From Bradymonas sediminis (GTDB lineage: Bacteria > Myxococcota_A > Bradymonadia > Bradymonadales > Bradymonadaceae), in the NCBI RefSeq assembly GCF_003258315.1, contig NZ_CP030032.1, forward strand, positions 1,340,001-1,404,000: DNA of 64,000 nt. The letters run 5' to 3'. Position 1 is the stretch's first letter. Every line of letters starts with the position of its first letter. Of the stretch, positions 25,660 to 34,289 are shown in pieces. The position numbers and the translations under genes were made by a program. A model generated the notes under the pieces. The model did not search any database, was not told where the DNA came from, and saw only the letters and a list, made by a program, of their open reading frames with translations.

Positions 25660-28182
25660 CTACTTCTCGTTAGCGTATTTTCGCACCTGCGAGAGGAGCT
25701 CTTCGAGCGGGTTTTGCCCGGCCACGCGGCCCGCCTTCGTGAGGATTTCGTCGGCGTCCTTGCGCAACCTGATCTTTTCTTGGTCGGTGAGCTCTTTGGC
25801 GGTCACCACGATGACCGGCACGCCCCGGTAGGCATCGAGGGTGCGGAAGCGGCGCAGGAATTCGAAGCCGTCCATCTGGGGCATCATCAAGTCGAGCAGG
25901 ACCAGGTCGGGCTCGAAATGCTCCAGCGCGTCCAGGCCCAGCTGACCGTTCTCGGCCTCGCGCACCTCCCAGCCATTGTCGTCGAGGGTGCGCCGCACCA
26001 GCTCGCGGGTCGGCTCGTCATCTTCGACGAGCAGGATATTTCGAAACGCGCTCGACGTGTTTCGGTACCGATTCAGGATGCCGACGAGCTTCTGGCGGTT
26101 AATCGGTTTGACCATATAGTGGTCGGCCCCGAGCGCGAAACCGCGCGCGCTCTCCGAGACCATCGTGACCATAATGACCGGGATGTCCTGGAGGTCGGGG
26201 TTCTCTTTGAGCAGTGACAGCAGGCTCCAGCCGTCCATAGAGGGCATCATCACGTCGAGGGTGATGATGTCAGGGTGCAGCTGCTCGGCGAGCAGCAGTC
26301 CCTCGGAGCCGCTGGCGGCGGTGGCCACGGCGAAGCCCTCGCGCTCAAGCATGCGGCGCAGCAGGTCGCGCATGGTCGGGTCGTCGTCGATGACCAGCAC
26401 GGTGTGGCTGGCGTCAGTAAGGTCGAGCGCCTGGGGGGGAGCGTCGAAGGAGGGGGCGGAGTCTGCGTCGGCGAGTTCGGCGGCATGCAGGCTATGGGCG
26501 CCGCCCATATTGGTGCGCAGGCGCACCCGAAATAGGCTTCCCTCGCCGAGGGTCGACTCGACCTCGACATCGCCGCCGAGCAGGGTGCAGAAGTGACGGG
26601 TGATGGTCAGGCCGAGGCCGGTGCCGCCGAACTCGCGGGTCGTCGAGGAGTCGGCCTGCGTGAACGCTTCAAAGATGGTCTCGACCTGTTCCTCGCTCAT
26701 GCCCACGCCGGTGTCTTCGATCTCGAAGACGATTTGCTCATATGTATCATCCGGCGCCACGCGAATGGCGATGCGCCCGTTGGCGGTGAATTTGCAGGCG
26801 TTGCTCATCAGGTTAAAGAGAATCTGTCGGACCTTGGTGGCGTCCGAATTCATATAGCCCAGGCGCTCGTCAAGTTCGACGCTGACCGCGTTATTGGACT
26901 TCTTTGCCAGCGGCGCGATGGTGCTGTGGATGTCGTCGATGAGCGCGGCGACCTCGAACTCTTCGAGGTGCAGGGTCATCTTTCCTGCCTCGATTTTGGA
27001 GAGGTCCAGGATGTCGTTGATCAGCGAGAGCAGGTGGGTGCCGGCGGTGCGGATGCGGTTTAAGTCGGGCAAGAATTCGGTGACCGCGTCGATGCTCTCG
27101 ATGCCCTCGTCGCGCATCAGCTCGATCTCTTCTTTGATCATCTCGGAGTAGCCGATGACCGCGTTGAGCGGGGTGCGCAGTTCATGGCTCATATTGGCCA
27201 AAAACGCGCTCTTCGCCCGGCTCGCCTCGATGGCCTGGTCGCGCGCGTCGCGCAGGGCCTGGTTTGCGACCTGGCGCTCGGTGATGTCCCGGAGCACCAG
27301 GACGATGCGGGAGTCGTGGCGCCCGAAGGCGACCTCCAGGGGGAATTCGTGCGCGGCATCGCGCCGGCCGATATATTCGACAGGTTCGCCGAAGACGCGA
27401 TTTTCAAAGGCCTCGCCCAGGGCATTGGGGTCGAGCTCGGCGATGAGGTCGCGGATATTCTGGGCGACAATATTGGGGCGCTCGCGCCCGAAAATGCGCG
27501 CGGTCGCCCGGTTTGCGCTTAGAATCTGTCCATCCGGGTCAAGGGTAAGGATGGCGTCGGGGGCGGTCTCAAGCACCGCGCTGGTCTCGGCCTCTTTGTG
27601 GCGAAGCGCATCGGAGAGCCAGACTTGCAGCGAGTTTTTAAGATGCAAGATGGTGAAGGTGATGATGAGCAGGCCGATCAACGCGATACCGAATTGGATA
27701 TAGGAGACCAGCGGTGCGTCGGTGCGTTTGAAATTATAGCCCAGCACGGTCGCGGTCGTGATGGACGCGAAGGTCAGGCATACCGCGATGAGCCAGCCCA
27801 GCGCGGCGCGGTTCGACTGTAGCAGGGAGGCCAGAAGGGGCATCACCACCAGCCAGAGGAGCGCGGGGGAGTAGAGGCCGCCGGTCAGAAACGTGATCCA
27901 CAGCAGCGTGGAGTACAGCGGCAGGATGATGCAGTGGCCGGCGAGGGTGAGGTTCGAGGTGGCGCGCAATACGAAGGGCGCGGTCGCGATCAGCGCGGTG
28001 CCGGCGAGCAAGCTCAGGCCGACGTGATAGGTGCCCGCGAGCAGCGCGACCCCCGCCGACATGCTCGCCCAGAAGACCGCGAAGATGGTGACCGTCACCC
28101 CGATGCGCGCGCGCCGCGTTTCGATGCCGGTAGGGTCCGGAAAGTCCTCGGGGATAAAATAGTCGATCAATTTAGCGATCAT
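25660..28182 (-). CDS. Hybrid sensor histidine kinase with two receiver domains
   Basis: The 840 residues have the same plan as the 19262-21790 gene: start peptide IDYFIPEDFPDPTG, six membrane helices, PAS, HisKA with His333 ([19 protein letters not shown]), HATPase_c ([24 protein letters not shown]), receiver 1 with Asp643, receiver 2 with Asp764 and the tail [19 protein letters not shown] lies 8-11 bases upstream of the ATG. A 67-bp stretch around the His box (27181-27247) is identical to 20789-20855 of the paralog, while surrounding DNA differs, which suggests recent gene conversion or strong constraint. The stimulus is unknown; no partner regulator is adjacent. Confidence 0.96.
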   Translation of the reverse strand: MIAKLIDYFIPEDFPDPTGIETRRARIGVTVTIFAVFWASMSAGVALLAGTYHVGLSLLAGTALIATAPFVLRATSNLTLAGHCIILPLYSTLLWITFLTGGLYSPALLWLVVMPLLASLLQSNRAALGWLIAVCLTFASITTATVLGYNFKRTDAPLVSYIQFGIALIGLLIITFTILHLKNSLQVWLSDALRHKEAETSAVLETAPDAILTLDPDGQILSANRATARIFGRERPNIVAQNIRDLIAELDPNALGEAFENRVFGEPVEYIGRRDAAHEFPLEVAFGRHDSRIVLVLRDITERQVANQALRDARDQAIEASRAKSAFLANMSHELRTPLNAVIGYSEMIKEEIELMRDEGIESIDAVTEFLPDLNRIRTAGTHLLSLINDILDLSKIEAGKMTLHLEEFEVAALIDDIHSTIAPLAKKSNNAVSVELDERLGYMNSDATKVRQILFNLMSNACKFTANGRIAIRVAPDDTYEQIVFEIEDTGVGMSEEQVETIFEAFTQADSSTTREFGGTGLGLTITRHFCTLLGGDVEVESTLGEGSLFRVRLRTNMGGAHSLHAAELADADSAPSFDAPPQALDLTDASHTVLVIDDDPTMRDLLRRMLEREGFAVATAASGSEGLLLAEQLHPDIITLDVMMPSMDGWSLLSLLKENPDLQDIPVIMVTMVSESARGFALGADHYMVKPINRQKLVGILNRYRNTSSAFRNILLVEDDEPTRELVRRTLDDNGWEVREAENGQLGLDALEHFEPDLVLLDLMMPQMDGFEFLRRFRTLDAYRGVPVIVVTAKELTDQEKIRLRKDADEILTKAGRVAGQNPLEELLSQVRKYANEK

Positions 28183-28490
28183 GGTGGAGCTCCCGCCAGC
28201 TACTTATTTTTAAAATTATAGGTGCTTCTACACATCCTCACGTGGCGTCGCTCAGCGCTTGCGTCGAGCGTCATTACCCGGACCGTCGACCTATCTTTCT
28301 GAAAAAGTAAGTGCGCGAGGTCATCATGCGACCGGCGCCGCGTCTGCGTCGTGCCGAAATTGAGCAGCGTTTGGCGCGATCCGCAGTGTTGAGTTTACTT
28401 TATTCAATGTGCAGGGTGCAACTTTGCATTGGAAACAAAGATTTTTAATTGCGCCCCCGGGCCTATCGAACCCGGGGGTGCAAAAACAAC
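28183..28490. other. Spacer upstream of kinase and downstream of TIM-barrel lipoprotein
   Basis: This stretch is AT-richer at 28200-28215 and 28385-28450, as expected for the kinase promoter. A GC hairpin at 28454-28478 is the only structure seen. No open frame has protein-like content. Confidence 0.5.
28452..28480 (-). terminator. GC-rich hairpin after the TIM-barrel lipoprotein
   Basis: CCCCCGGG (28454-28461) pairs with CCCGGGGG (28471-28478) around a 9-nt loop, 11 bp past the stop of the gene at 28491. The minus-strand side lacks a clear T-run, so termination efficiency is uncertain. Confidence 0.4.
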
Positions 28491-29879
28491 CTACGGCTCC
28501 ATCGCGATATAACCTCCCCACGAATGGACCGCATAACCCATCACCCGGGCGCGTCGATACCCGGCGGTGAGCGTGTCAATTACCGCGAACGTGGCGTTAT
28601 AGCCCTCTTCGTCAAAGGTCATGAAGTGATACTCGGTGGGCAGCGGGTTGACCTCCACGCCGAAGACCAGCGGGGTATTTGTCCACAGGGCGAGGTTTTG
28701 CTCGACGCCGCCGGTCATCGCTTCGCCGTCGTGCCAGCCAAAGAAGAAGGAGGGCTGGTCGTTCTGGTTGGGGGTGTTGTCGTAATAATTCATCAGCGCG
28801 ATATAATCGACGGGGCTGTCGGGCGCGTTCAAAAAACTGAGCAGGGGTTTGTTGTAGTAGGCGATGTCTGCGCCGAGATCGAGGGATAGGGTCATATAAT
28901 GGCCGGTCTCTTGTGCGTAGGCGTCGAGGGTGGCCCGACACGAGGTCATGATGTCCATCCAGCGCTGGGTCCACGCGGCGTTGTAGCCCCCGGGCAGGCG
29001 GTCTTGCCACCAGTGGCCGTCCCAGCGGGTGCCGCCGACGGTATGCGGTTCGATGTCGAAGTGGACGCCGGCGAGGCGCTCGGCGTTGAGCGAGGTCGTC
29101 TTATTGAAGGTGACCACGTCGCGGCAGACCTGCTTGGGCCACTGGGCGTTGGCGTCACTCGCCAGCCAGATGGCCTGGCCGTCGAGGTATTCGACCGCGA
29201 TGCCGGCGGCGTGCGCGCGGGCGTTAAACGCGCGCAGATGCGCTTGCTCGCCCGGGGTCAGCAGCGGGTCGTAGGTGATCGGGCGCATCGCGTCGAAGAT
29301 ATTATCGCGCGAATAGGTGCGGGCCTCAAAATAGAAGCGATTGATCGCATGCGCGCTCGAGCCGTGCGGCGCGCTGGCGAAATTGATGAGGTTTTCGGCC
29401 ATATTCCAGCGGTTGGTCGTGAAGGCGTGGGCGGTCTCGGCGTCGGCCCAGACCCACAGGGCGCTGGTGTCGTGGCGGCTCAAAAACTCTGGCTTTTCTG
29501 GGGGAAGTGGCGCGCTGGTATCGGGCGTATGCGCGGTGTCCGAGGTATCTGAAGTGGCGGCGTCCGCGGTCGCGTCGGCGGCGGTGTCGGGCGGCGAGTG
29601 GGTGTCTGCGGAGGCGTCATCTTTGGGCGAGGTGTCGCGCCCCGAATCCTGGGCGACGGTCGAATCCGGCGAGTCAAGCGCGTCGTGTGGGGGCGAGATG
29701 CCCTGAGCATCGCGCGCGCTCGCGTCCAGGTCCCCCGGGCCCGCGTCATGCCCGCGACCTGTGTCGGCTTCAAGGGTGGTGGAGCGATTCTTACCCGTAT
29801 CGCTCAAGCAACTCGTCAATAGAATGCAGCTTACCAGAAGAGGCGCGGAGACGAGTCTCCAGCCAATTATTAGCTTCAC
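28491..29879 (-). CDS. TIM-barrel glycosidase-like lipoprotein
   Basis: The GTG at 29879 is the start, with AGGAG eight bases upstream. The 462-residue protein has a lipobox ILLTSC (Cys 24) and a very long Asp/Ser/Thr/Ala linker (about 30-125). The folded part begins around ALWVWADAE. It shows strand motifs of a (beta/alpha)8 barrel: HAINRFYFEAR, AGIAVEYLDG, GVHFDIEPH (Asp275 and Glu277, the DxE pattern seen at the active site of GH18-like enzymes), YMTLSLDLGAD, DYIALMNYYDN, LVFGVEVNP and ARVMGYAVHSWGGY. The order of strands and the acid pair support a glycoside hydrolase-type fold, but I cannot assign a family or a sugar. It is presumably exposed at the cell surface or in the periplasm. Confidence 0.7.
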   Translation of the reverse strand: MKLIIGWRLVSAPLLVSCILLTSCLSDTGKNRSTTLEADTGRGHDAGPGDLDASARDAQGISPPHDALDSPDSTVAQDSGRDTSPKDDASADTHSPPDTAADATADAATSDTSDTAHTPDTSAPLPPEKPEFLSRHDTSALWVWADAETAHAFTTNRWNMAENLINFASAPHGSSAHAINRFYFEARTYSRDNIFDAMRPITYDPLLTPGEQAHLRAFNARAHAAGIAVEYLDGQAIWLASDANAQWPKQVCRDVVTFNKTTSLNAERLAGVHFDIEPHTVGGTRWDGHWWQDRLPGGYNAAWTQRWMDIMTSCRATLDAYAQETGHYMTLSLDLGADIAYYNKPLLSFLNAPDSPVDYIALMNYYDNTPNQNDQPSFFFGWHDGEAMTGGVEQNLALWTNTPLVFGVEVNPLPTEYHFMTFDEEGYNATFAVIDTLTAGYRRARVMGYAVHSWGGYIAMEP

Positions 29880-30248
29880 TATAGAACTCCTAAAACCTGC
29901 TTGTTGCGAATCGAACTACAAATGGAGTTGAGGAAATCGCGTCGGTTCGCCCCGGAGAAACCGCGGCGCAAAGACCCGCTCCTTCTCGTCCTGTTCTAGG
30001 TCATCTGACTGAGCACGACCGAGAAAGAAGAGAACATTATTTATTCCTAAGTGCAAGTAATCGTTGGGTTTTGTGTGGGTTGCGTGATTCCATGGCGTGT
30101 CTAGGTTGCGTAGGTGACAGCCCTGCGAGGTTGTTCGACACACCTATGATACGCGACAGCTCGCCGGGTTGGCGCGCGTTGCGTGAGGCGCGCCGCGCCG
30201 ACGCGGGCATCAGCGCCGCTTGGATCCTTGAGTAAGCAGGGGGAGTAT
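29880..30248. other. Divergent spacer before the mechanosensitive channel
   Basis: A 369-bp region between divergent genes should hold two promoters. It is AT-richer at 30030-30060. Short open frames on the minus strand have no ribosome site and unlikely composition. I see no operator or RNA structure of note. Confidence 0.5.
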
Positions 30249-31289
30249 ATGGAACAGGCATTGAACGAACTCATCGCGTTTCTTCCCAGGCTGCTCGGCG
30301 CCCTGTTATTGGTGGCGGTGGCGGGGTTGGTCGCGTGGGGCGCGCGCTTTCTGACGCGCAAGGGGATGGAGAAGGCTCGAGTCGACGAGCGGCTCATGAA
30401 GGGGGACGCCAAGGACCCGTCTGCGCCGTCGTTGACCAAGGCGGTGTCCACGGCGGTGTTCTGGATCGTCCTGGTGCTCTTTTTGCCGTTGATCCTCGAC
30501 GTGCTGGCCCTGCAGGGCTTGCTGGCGCCGGTCACCGCGATGCTCAACGATATTCTGGTCGCGTTGCCGGCGGTGTTCGGGGCGATCGTGGTGGTGGCGG
30601 CGGCCTATGTCGTCGGGCGCCTGGTGCGCGTCCTTGTCACCCAGGCGCTGATGCGCATGGGGTTCGACCGCTTTGGCGAGCGCCTCGGCCTGTCGTCGGC
30701 GCATACGTCGACGTCGGCGAGGGAAGCCTATAACCATGGTGAATATGCCGGGAACCTCGGCGACCATGAGCGCGCGCAGGTCGCGCGCGCCCACAGCGAG
30801 GAAGTCGACGGGATGGATATCTCGACGACCCCGTCGAGCATCGTCGGCTCGCTGGCCTTCGTCGGCATCCTGCTCTTCGGCGTGACCGCGGCGCTGCGCC
30901 TGATGGGTTTTGGCGCCCTGGAGGCAATCGTCGCCGACTTTATCGTCTTCGCCGGCGAGATTATCACGGGTCTACTGGTCTTCGCCGTCGGCCTGTGGTT
31001 GGCCAATTGGGCGGCTCGCGTGATCCACGCAGGCGACTCCCAGCACTCCCATATTTTGGGGCAATTGGCGCGCGCCGCTATTCTGGTTCTGGCCGGCGCG
31101 ATGGCCCTTCGTCAGATGGGTCTGGCCAACGAAATCATCACCCTGGCGTTTGCGTTCTTTATCGGCGCCATCGCGGTCGCCGCGGCGATTGCCTTCGGCA
31201 TCGGCGGGCGCGACGCGGCACACGAGCTGCTCGAGCGCTGGCGCCACCGCATCGAGCGCGATGATATGCAGCCGCCGCTTGCGCATTGA
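30249..31289 (+). CDS. Mechanosensitive channel-like protein with TM-helix repeats
   Basis: The ATG at 30249 has GGGGGAG upstream. The 346-residue membrane protein has about five hydrophobic segments. The paired elements LLGALLLVAVAGLVAWGARF, ALPAVFGAIVVVAAAYVVGRLV and FAGEIITGLLVFAVGLWLANWAARV match the 'TM helix' repeat (PF05552) found in CmpX-like members related to MscS channels. FAFFIGAIAVAAAIAFGIGGRDAAHELLERW near the C-terminus is a typical closing element. There is a His/Ser-rich soluble segment at about 145-190. It lacks the full MscS beta domain, so it is either a small-conductance channel or a related membrane scaffold responding to osmotic or membrane stress (inference). It forms a single gene unit. 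Confidence 0.85.
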   Translation: MEQALNELIAFLPRLLGALLLVAVAGLVAWGARFLTRKGMEKARVDERLMKGDAKDPSAPSLTKAVSTAVFWIVLVLFLPLILDVLALQGLLAPVTAMLNDILVALPAVFGAIVVVAAAYVVGRLVRVLVTQALMRMGFDRFGERLGLSSAHTSTSAREAYNHGEYAGNLGDHERAQVARAHSEEVDGMDISTTPSSIVGSLAFVGILLFGVTAALRLMGFGALEAIVADFIVFAGEIITGLLVFAVGLWLANWAARVIHAGDSQHSHILGQLARAAILVLAGAMALRQMGLANEIITLAFAFFIGAIAVAAAIAFGIGGRDAAHELLERWRHRIERDDMQPPLAH

Positions 31290-31352
31290 TGGGTCTCCCA
31301 CCGCCCACCCAAAGCCCCCCGCTAGCGCAACAGTAGATCTTCCCCGCTGGGG

Positions 31353-31433
31353 AAGATGTCGCGAAGCGACAGAAGGGGGGCTGCGAATCAGCGAAGCGCC
31401 GCCAGATCAAGATGTCGCGAAGCGACAGAAGGG
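31353..31433. repeat. Two 25-bp direct repeats containing a GAA-loop hairpin
   Basis: A 25-bp sequence containing GTCGCGAAGCGAC occurs perfectly at 31353-31377 and 31409-31433. Each copy folds into a 5-bp stem with a GAA loop. Just upstream, ATCTTCCCCGCTGGGGAAGAT (31337-31357) is another hairpin. The block sits between the mechanosensitive channel gene and phnA and looks like an extragenic palindromic repeat cluster. Two copies only, so it is not a CRISPR array. Confidence 0.7.
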
Positions 31434-31520
31434 CGAAACACGTCGATTCTACTCCATGTCGGACTATGCTATAGGCCCCGGAGCTTTACTTCCTATATAT
31501 TTAGACCGACGAGCATTAAA

Positions 31521-32099
31521 ATGAGCATCGAACAAGCCCTCCTCGAGCGCGCTGAGCACCAATGTGAGCTTTGTACTTCGACGACCCTATTGCGCCAATT
31601 TGACGTCCCCTCCGAAGAGCCGCGCGACGACGCGAGCATCGTGATTTGCGAGGTCTGCGCCAACCAACTCGCCGCCGAAGACGCCAGTGAGCTCGATTCG
31701 ACGCATTGGTATTGCCTGCAGGGCTCAGTTTGGAGCGTGGTCCCGGCGGTGAAGGTCCTGAGCTGGCGCGTGCTCAATAAATTGCGCGGCGAGACCTGGG
31801 CGCGGGACCTGATGGACCAGGTCTATCTGATGGACGATGAGATGGCCTGGGCAAAGGAGGGCGTCGTGGAGGTGTCGGATGACGCGCCGCCCACGCTCGA
31901 CAGCAACGGCACACAGATTAACGACGGCGACGACGTGACCCTGGTGCGAAACCTCGACGTGAAGGGCACCAACTTCATCGCCAAGCAGGGAACCCGCGTG
32001 AAGGGTGTCCGCCTGATCGACGGCGACCCCGAGAATGTGGAGGGCAAGGTCAACGGCATCACGCTGGTGCTCAAGACGAAATTCCTGAAGCGCGCCTGA
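31521..32099 (+). CDS. PhnA (YjdM-like) domain protein
   Basis: The protein (192 aa from the ATG at 31521) has an N-terminal zinc-ribbon-like part with CELC and CEVC pairs, then the PhnA C-terminal domain. The conserved stretches are NGTQINDGDDVTLVRNLDVKGTN, KQGTRVKGVRLIDGD and VEGKVNGITLVLKTKFLKRA. The name is historical: the family is associated with phosphonate genes in enterics, but a phosphonoacetate hydrolase role does not apply to this zinc-ribbon type, and its function is unknown. Open frame exists upstream to 31356, but that part crosses the repeat block and is not protein-like. A very strong terminator follows. Confidence 0.93.
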   Translation: MSIEQALLERAEHQCELCTSTTLLRQFDVPSEEPRDDASIVICEVCANQLAAEDASELDSTHWYCLQGSVWSVVPAVKVLSWRVLNKLRGETWARDLMDQVYLMDDEMAWAKEGVVEVSDDAPPTLDSNGTQINDGDDVTLVRNLDVKGTNFIAKQGTRVKGVRLIDGDPENVEGKVNGITLVLKTKFLKRA

Positions 32100-32127
32100 T
32101 CGCGAGGGCGGTTCTGAGGAGATAGTG

Positions 32128-32172
32128 ACGCGCCGGCCGGACTCATCGCTGAGTCCGGCCGGCGCGTTTTTT
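32128..32172. terminator. Intrinsic terminator (18-bp perfect stem)
   Basis: Arms at 32128-32145 and 32150-32167 are fully complementary around TCGC and are followed by a run of T. It ends phnA on the plus strand. The convergent kinase gene stops 13 bp beyond it. Confidence 0.93.
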
Positions 32173-32184
32173 CTCTGTGAAGTT

Positions 32185-33891
32185 TTAGGCGGCGATTTCG
32201 GCCGGGATATCGGTGGAGTTATCGCGAGGCAGGTGAACGCGGAAGACGCTTCCCTGGCCCAGAGATGATTCGACCTCGACCTCGCCGCCGAGAAGGGAGC
32301 AGAAATGGCGCGTGATGGTCAGCCCGAGGCCGGTGCCGCCGTATTGGCGGGTGGTGGAGGCGTCGGCCTGCGTGAACGCCTCGAAGATTTTTTGAAGCTG
32401 TGACTCGCTCATGCCTACGCCGGTGTCTTCGATCTCGAAGATGAGTTTTGCGTTATTCTCGGCGGGGCTGATCCGGACGGTGACGCTCCCCTCTTTGGTG
32501 AATTTGCAGGCGTTGCTCAGGAGGTTGAGCAGGATCTGGCGGACCTTGGTGATATCGGAATTCATGGTGCCGAGTGCGTCGCTTCGCTCGATGACGACGC
32601 GGTTATTTCCCTTCTTCGCCAGCGGTGCGATGGTGCTCTCGATCTCCTCGATCAGGGCGTCGACCTCGAATTCTTCGAGGTGCAGATCCATCTTGCCTGC
32701 CTCGATTTTGGACAGGTCCAGGATATCGTTAATGAGCGCGAGCAGGTGGGCGCCGGCGGTGCGGATACGGGTTAGATCAGGCAGGAAGTCGGTGATAACC
32801 TCGATATTTTCGACCTTCTCATCGTACATGATCTCGATCTCTTCCTTGATCATCTCCGAGTACCCGATGACCGCGTTGAGCGGGGTGCGCAGTTCGTGGC
32901 TCATATTGGCCAAAAATGCGCTCTTTGCGCGGCTCGCCTCGATGGCCTGGTCGCGCGCGCTTCGAAGCGCCTGGTTGGCGACTTTGCGCTCGGTGATATC
33001 GCGCAGCACCAGCACGATGCGCGAGTCGTGGTGACCGAAGGCGATCTCGACCGGAAACTCGCTTCCCGCGCGGGTGCTGGTGAGCTCCACTGACTCGCCG
33101 AAGCCGCGCGTCTTGAGCAGGGCGTTCAGCGAGACCGGGTCCAGGTCTGCCACCAGGTCCTGGATATTGAGCGCGAGAATCTCCTCCCGGCTGGCGTTAA
33201 ACATGCGCGCGGTGGCGCGGTTTACGCTCAAGATTTGCCCGTCCCCGCCGACCGTGAGGATGGCGTCGGGGGCGGTCTCAAGGACGGCGCGCGTCTCGGC
33301 TTCCTTCTCGCGCAGCGCGTCGCTAAGCCAGATCTGGACATTATTCTTGAACTGAAGCAGGGCATAGGTGGTGCCCATCATGCCGATGAGCGCCACGCCA
33401 AATTGGATGTAGGAGCCGACGCGCGACTTCGCCTGGGGGAATGGGTAGTCCACCAGCATGCCAACGGTCATCAGCGCGATGGTCGCGCCGACGACAAAGA
33501 CCCAGGCCAGGGCGTTGCGGTTGCTCTGGTAAATGGTCGCGAGCAGCGGCAACAGCGGCAGCCAGAGGATGGCGGCCGAGTAGAGCCCGCCGGTCGAATA
33601 AACCATCGCCACGATGGTCACGTAGGCCGGGATGATGATGCAGTGGCCAGCGAGGCTCAGGTTCCCGGTGTTGCGTAGGACGAAGGGCGCCAGGCTCATC
33701 ACGACCGCGCCGATCAGCAGGCCAACGCCGACGTGGATATTTCCCGAGGCCAACCCCAGCGTACCCGCAACAAACGCCCAGAAATTGGCGATGATGGTGA
33801 TGATGACGCCGATGCGCGCGCGCCGCGTCTCGACCCCTGTGGGGTCGGGGAAGTCATCCGGGATAAAGTAGTCGATTAATCGCTCGAGCAT
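32185..33891 (-). CDS. Sensor histidine kinase, same family, no receiver domain
   Basis: The 568 residues have the same N-terminal peptide ([14 protein letters not shown]), six membrane helices, PAS, HisKA with His332 and HATPase_c ([24 protein letters not shown]) as its three paralogs. It ends soon after the ATPase domain in a short IPAEIAA tail, with no receiver. Unlike the 16942 gene, no receiver debris follows: the terminator of phnA comes within 13 bp. It must signal through a separate response regulator, or its receiver was removed cleanly. The start has only a weak AAGG upstream. Confidence 0.95.
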   Translation of the reverse strand: MLERLIDYFIPDDFPDPTGVETRRARIGVIITIIANFWAFVAGTLGLASGNIHVGVGLLIGAVVMSLAPFVLRNTGNLSLAGHCIIIPAYVTIVAMVYSTGGLYSAAILWLPLLPLLATIYQSNRNALAWVFVVGATIALMTVGMLVDYPFPQAKSRVGSYIQFGVALIGMMGTTYALLQFKNNVQIWLSDALREKEAETRAVLETAPDAILTVGGDGQILSVNRATARMFNASREEILALNIQDLVADLDPVSLNALLKTRGFGESVELTSTRAGSEFPVEIAFGHHDSRIVLVLRDITERKVANQALRSARDQAIEASRAKSAFLANMSHELRTPLNAVIGYSEMIKEEIEIMYDEKVENIEVITDFLPDLTRIRTAGAHLLALINDILDLSKIEAGKMDLHLEEFEVDALIEEIESTIAPLAKKGNNRVVIERSDALGTMNSDITKVRQILLNLLSNACKFTKEGSVTVRISPAENNAKLIFEIEDTGVGMSESQLQKIFEAFTQADASTTRQYGGTGLGLTITRHFCSLLGGEVEVESSLGQGSVFRVHLPRDNSTDIPAEIAA

Positions 33892-34289
33892 CTGCGGCCT
33901 TTCAACAGGTTCTGTCGAATTTATCTAGGGTTGCGCCTCAAGCAGGCGTGAGCGCCACTTAGCGGTGTTTTGGGGGTCCCCGCGCGCGACGAATAGACGC
34001 GCGAATGGCTACGGTTTCGGCGAGACCCTACTTTAAATGAGCGTCTTGAATCAATCATTAAAGTTGGATCTGGGCGGCGCAGGATTGCGCGCTTTTAAAA
34101 TATGCTTTTGCTTGTTTGTGTGATGTGCTAATTCCCGTGCAATAATACCATTTAGGCAGGTTGGCGCGCGGAGGCGTGAGGGTTTGTCTTGTGGGGCATA
34201 TTCAATGCGCCTTGTTTGTCGGGGCGCAATGGCGTTATGCGATTGTTCAACAATCGCATATTTTAATATTTTAACTTAGGAGAGGGACT
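33892..34289. other. Long divergent spacer upstream of the TMEM43-like gene
   Basis: Nearly 400 bp without a gene. It becomes AT-rich from about 34040 onward, with TTTTAAAATATGC (34093-34105), and ends in a perfect 25-bp dyad (34236-34260) followed by ATTTTAATATTTTAA. No coding content is seen. It must carry promoters for both flanking genes. Confidence 0.55.
34236..34260. promoter_or_regulatory. Perfect 12-bp-arm dyad before the TMEM43-like gene
   Basis: TATGCGATTGTT and AACAATCGCATA are exact complements separated by a single C, ending 29 bp before the GTG start. The one-base centre cannot form an RNA hairpin with all arms paired, so a dimeric repressor or activator site is the better reading. 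No T-run expected of a terminator directly follows; the next bases are ATTTTAATATTTTAA. Confidence 0.6.

Noticed and set aside
31353-31433. Two 25-bp repeats separated by 31 bp as a mini CRISPR array
   Set aside because: Only two units, each with its own internal hairpin, no cas genes and no third repeat; extragenic palindromic repeats fit better.
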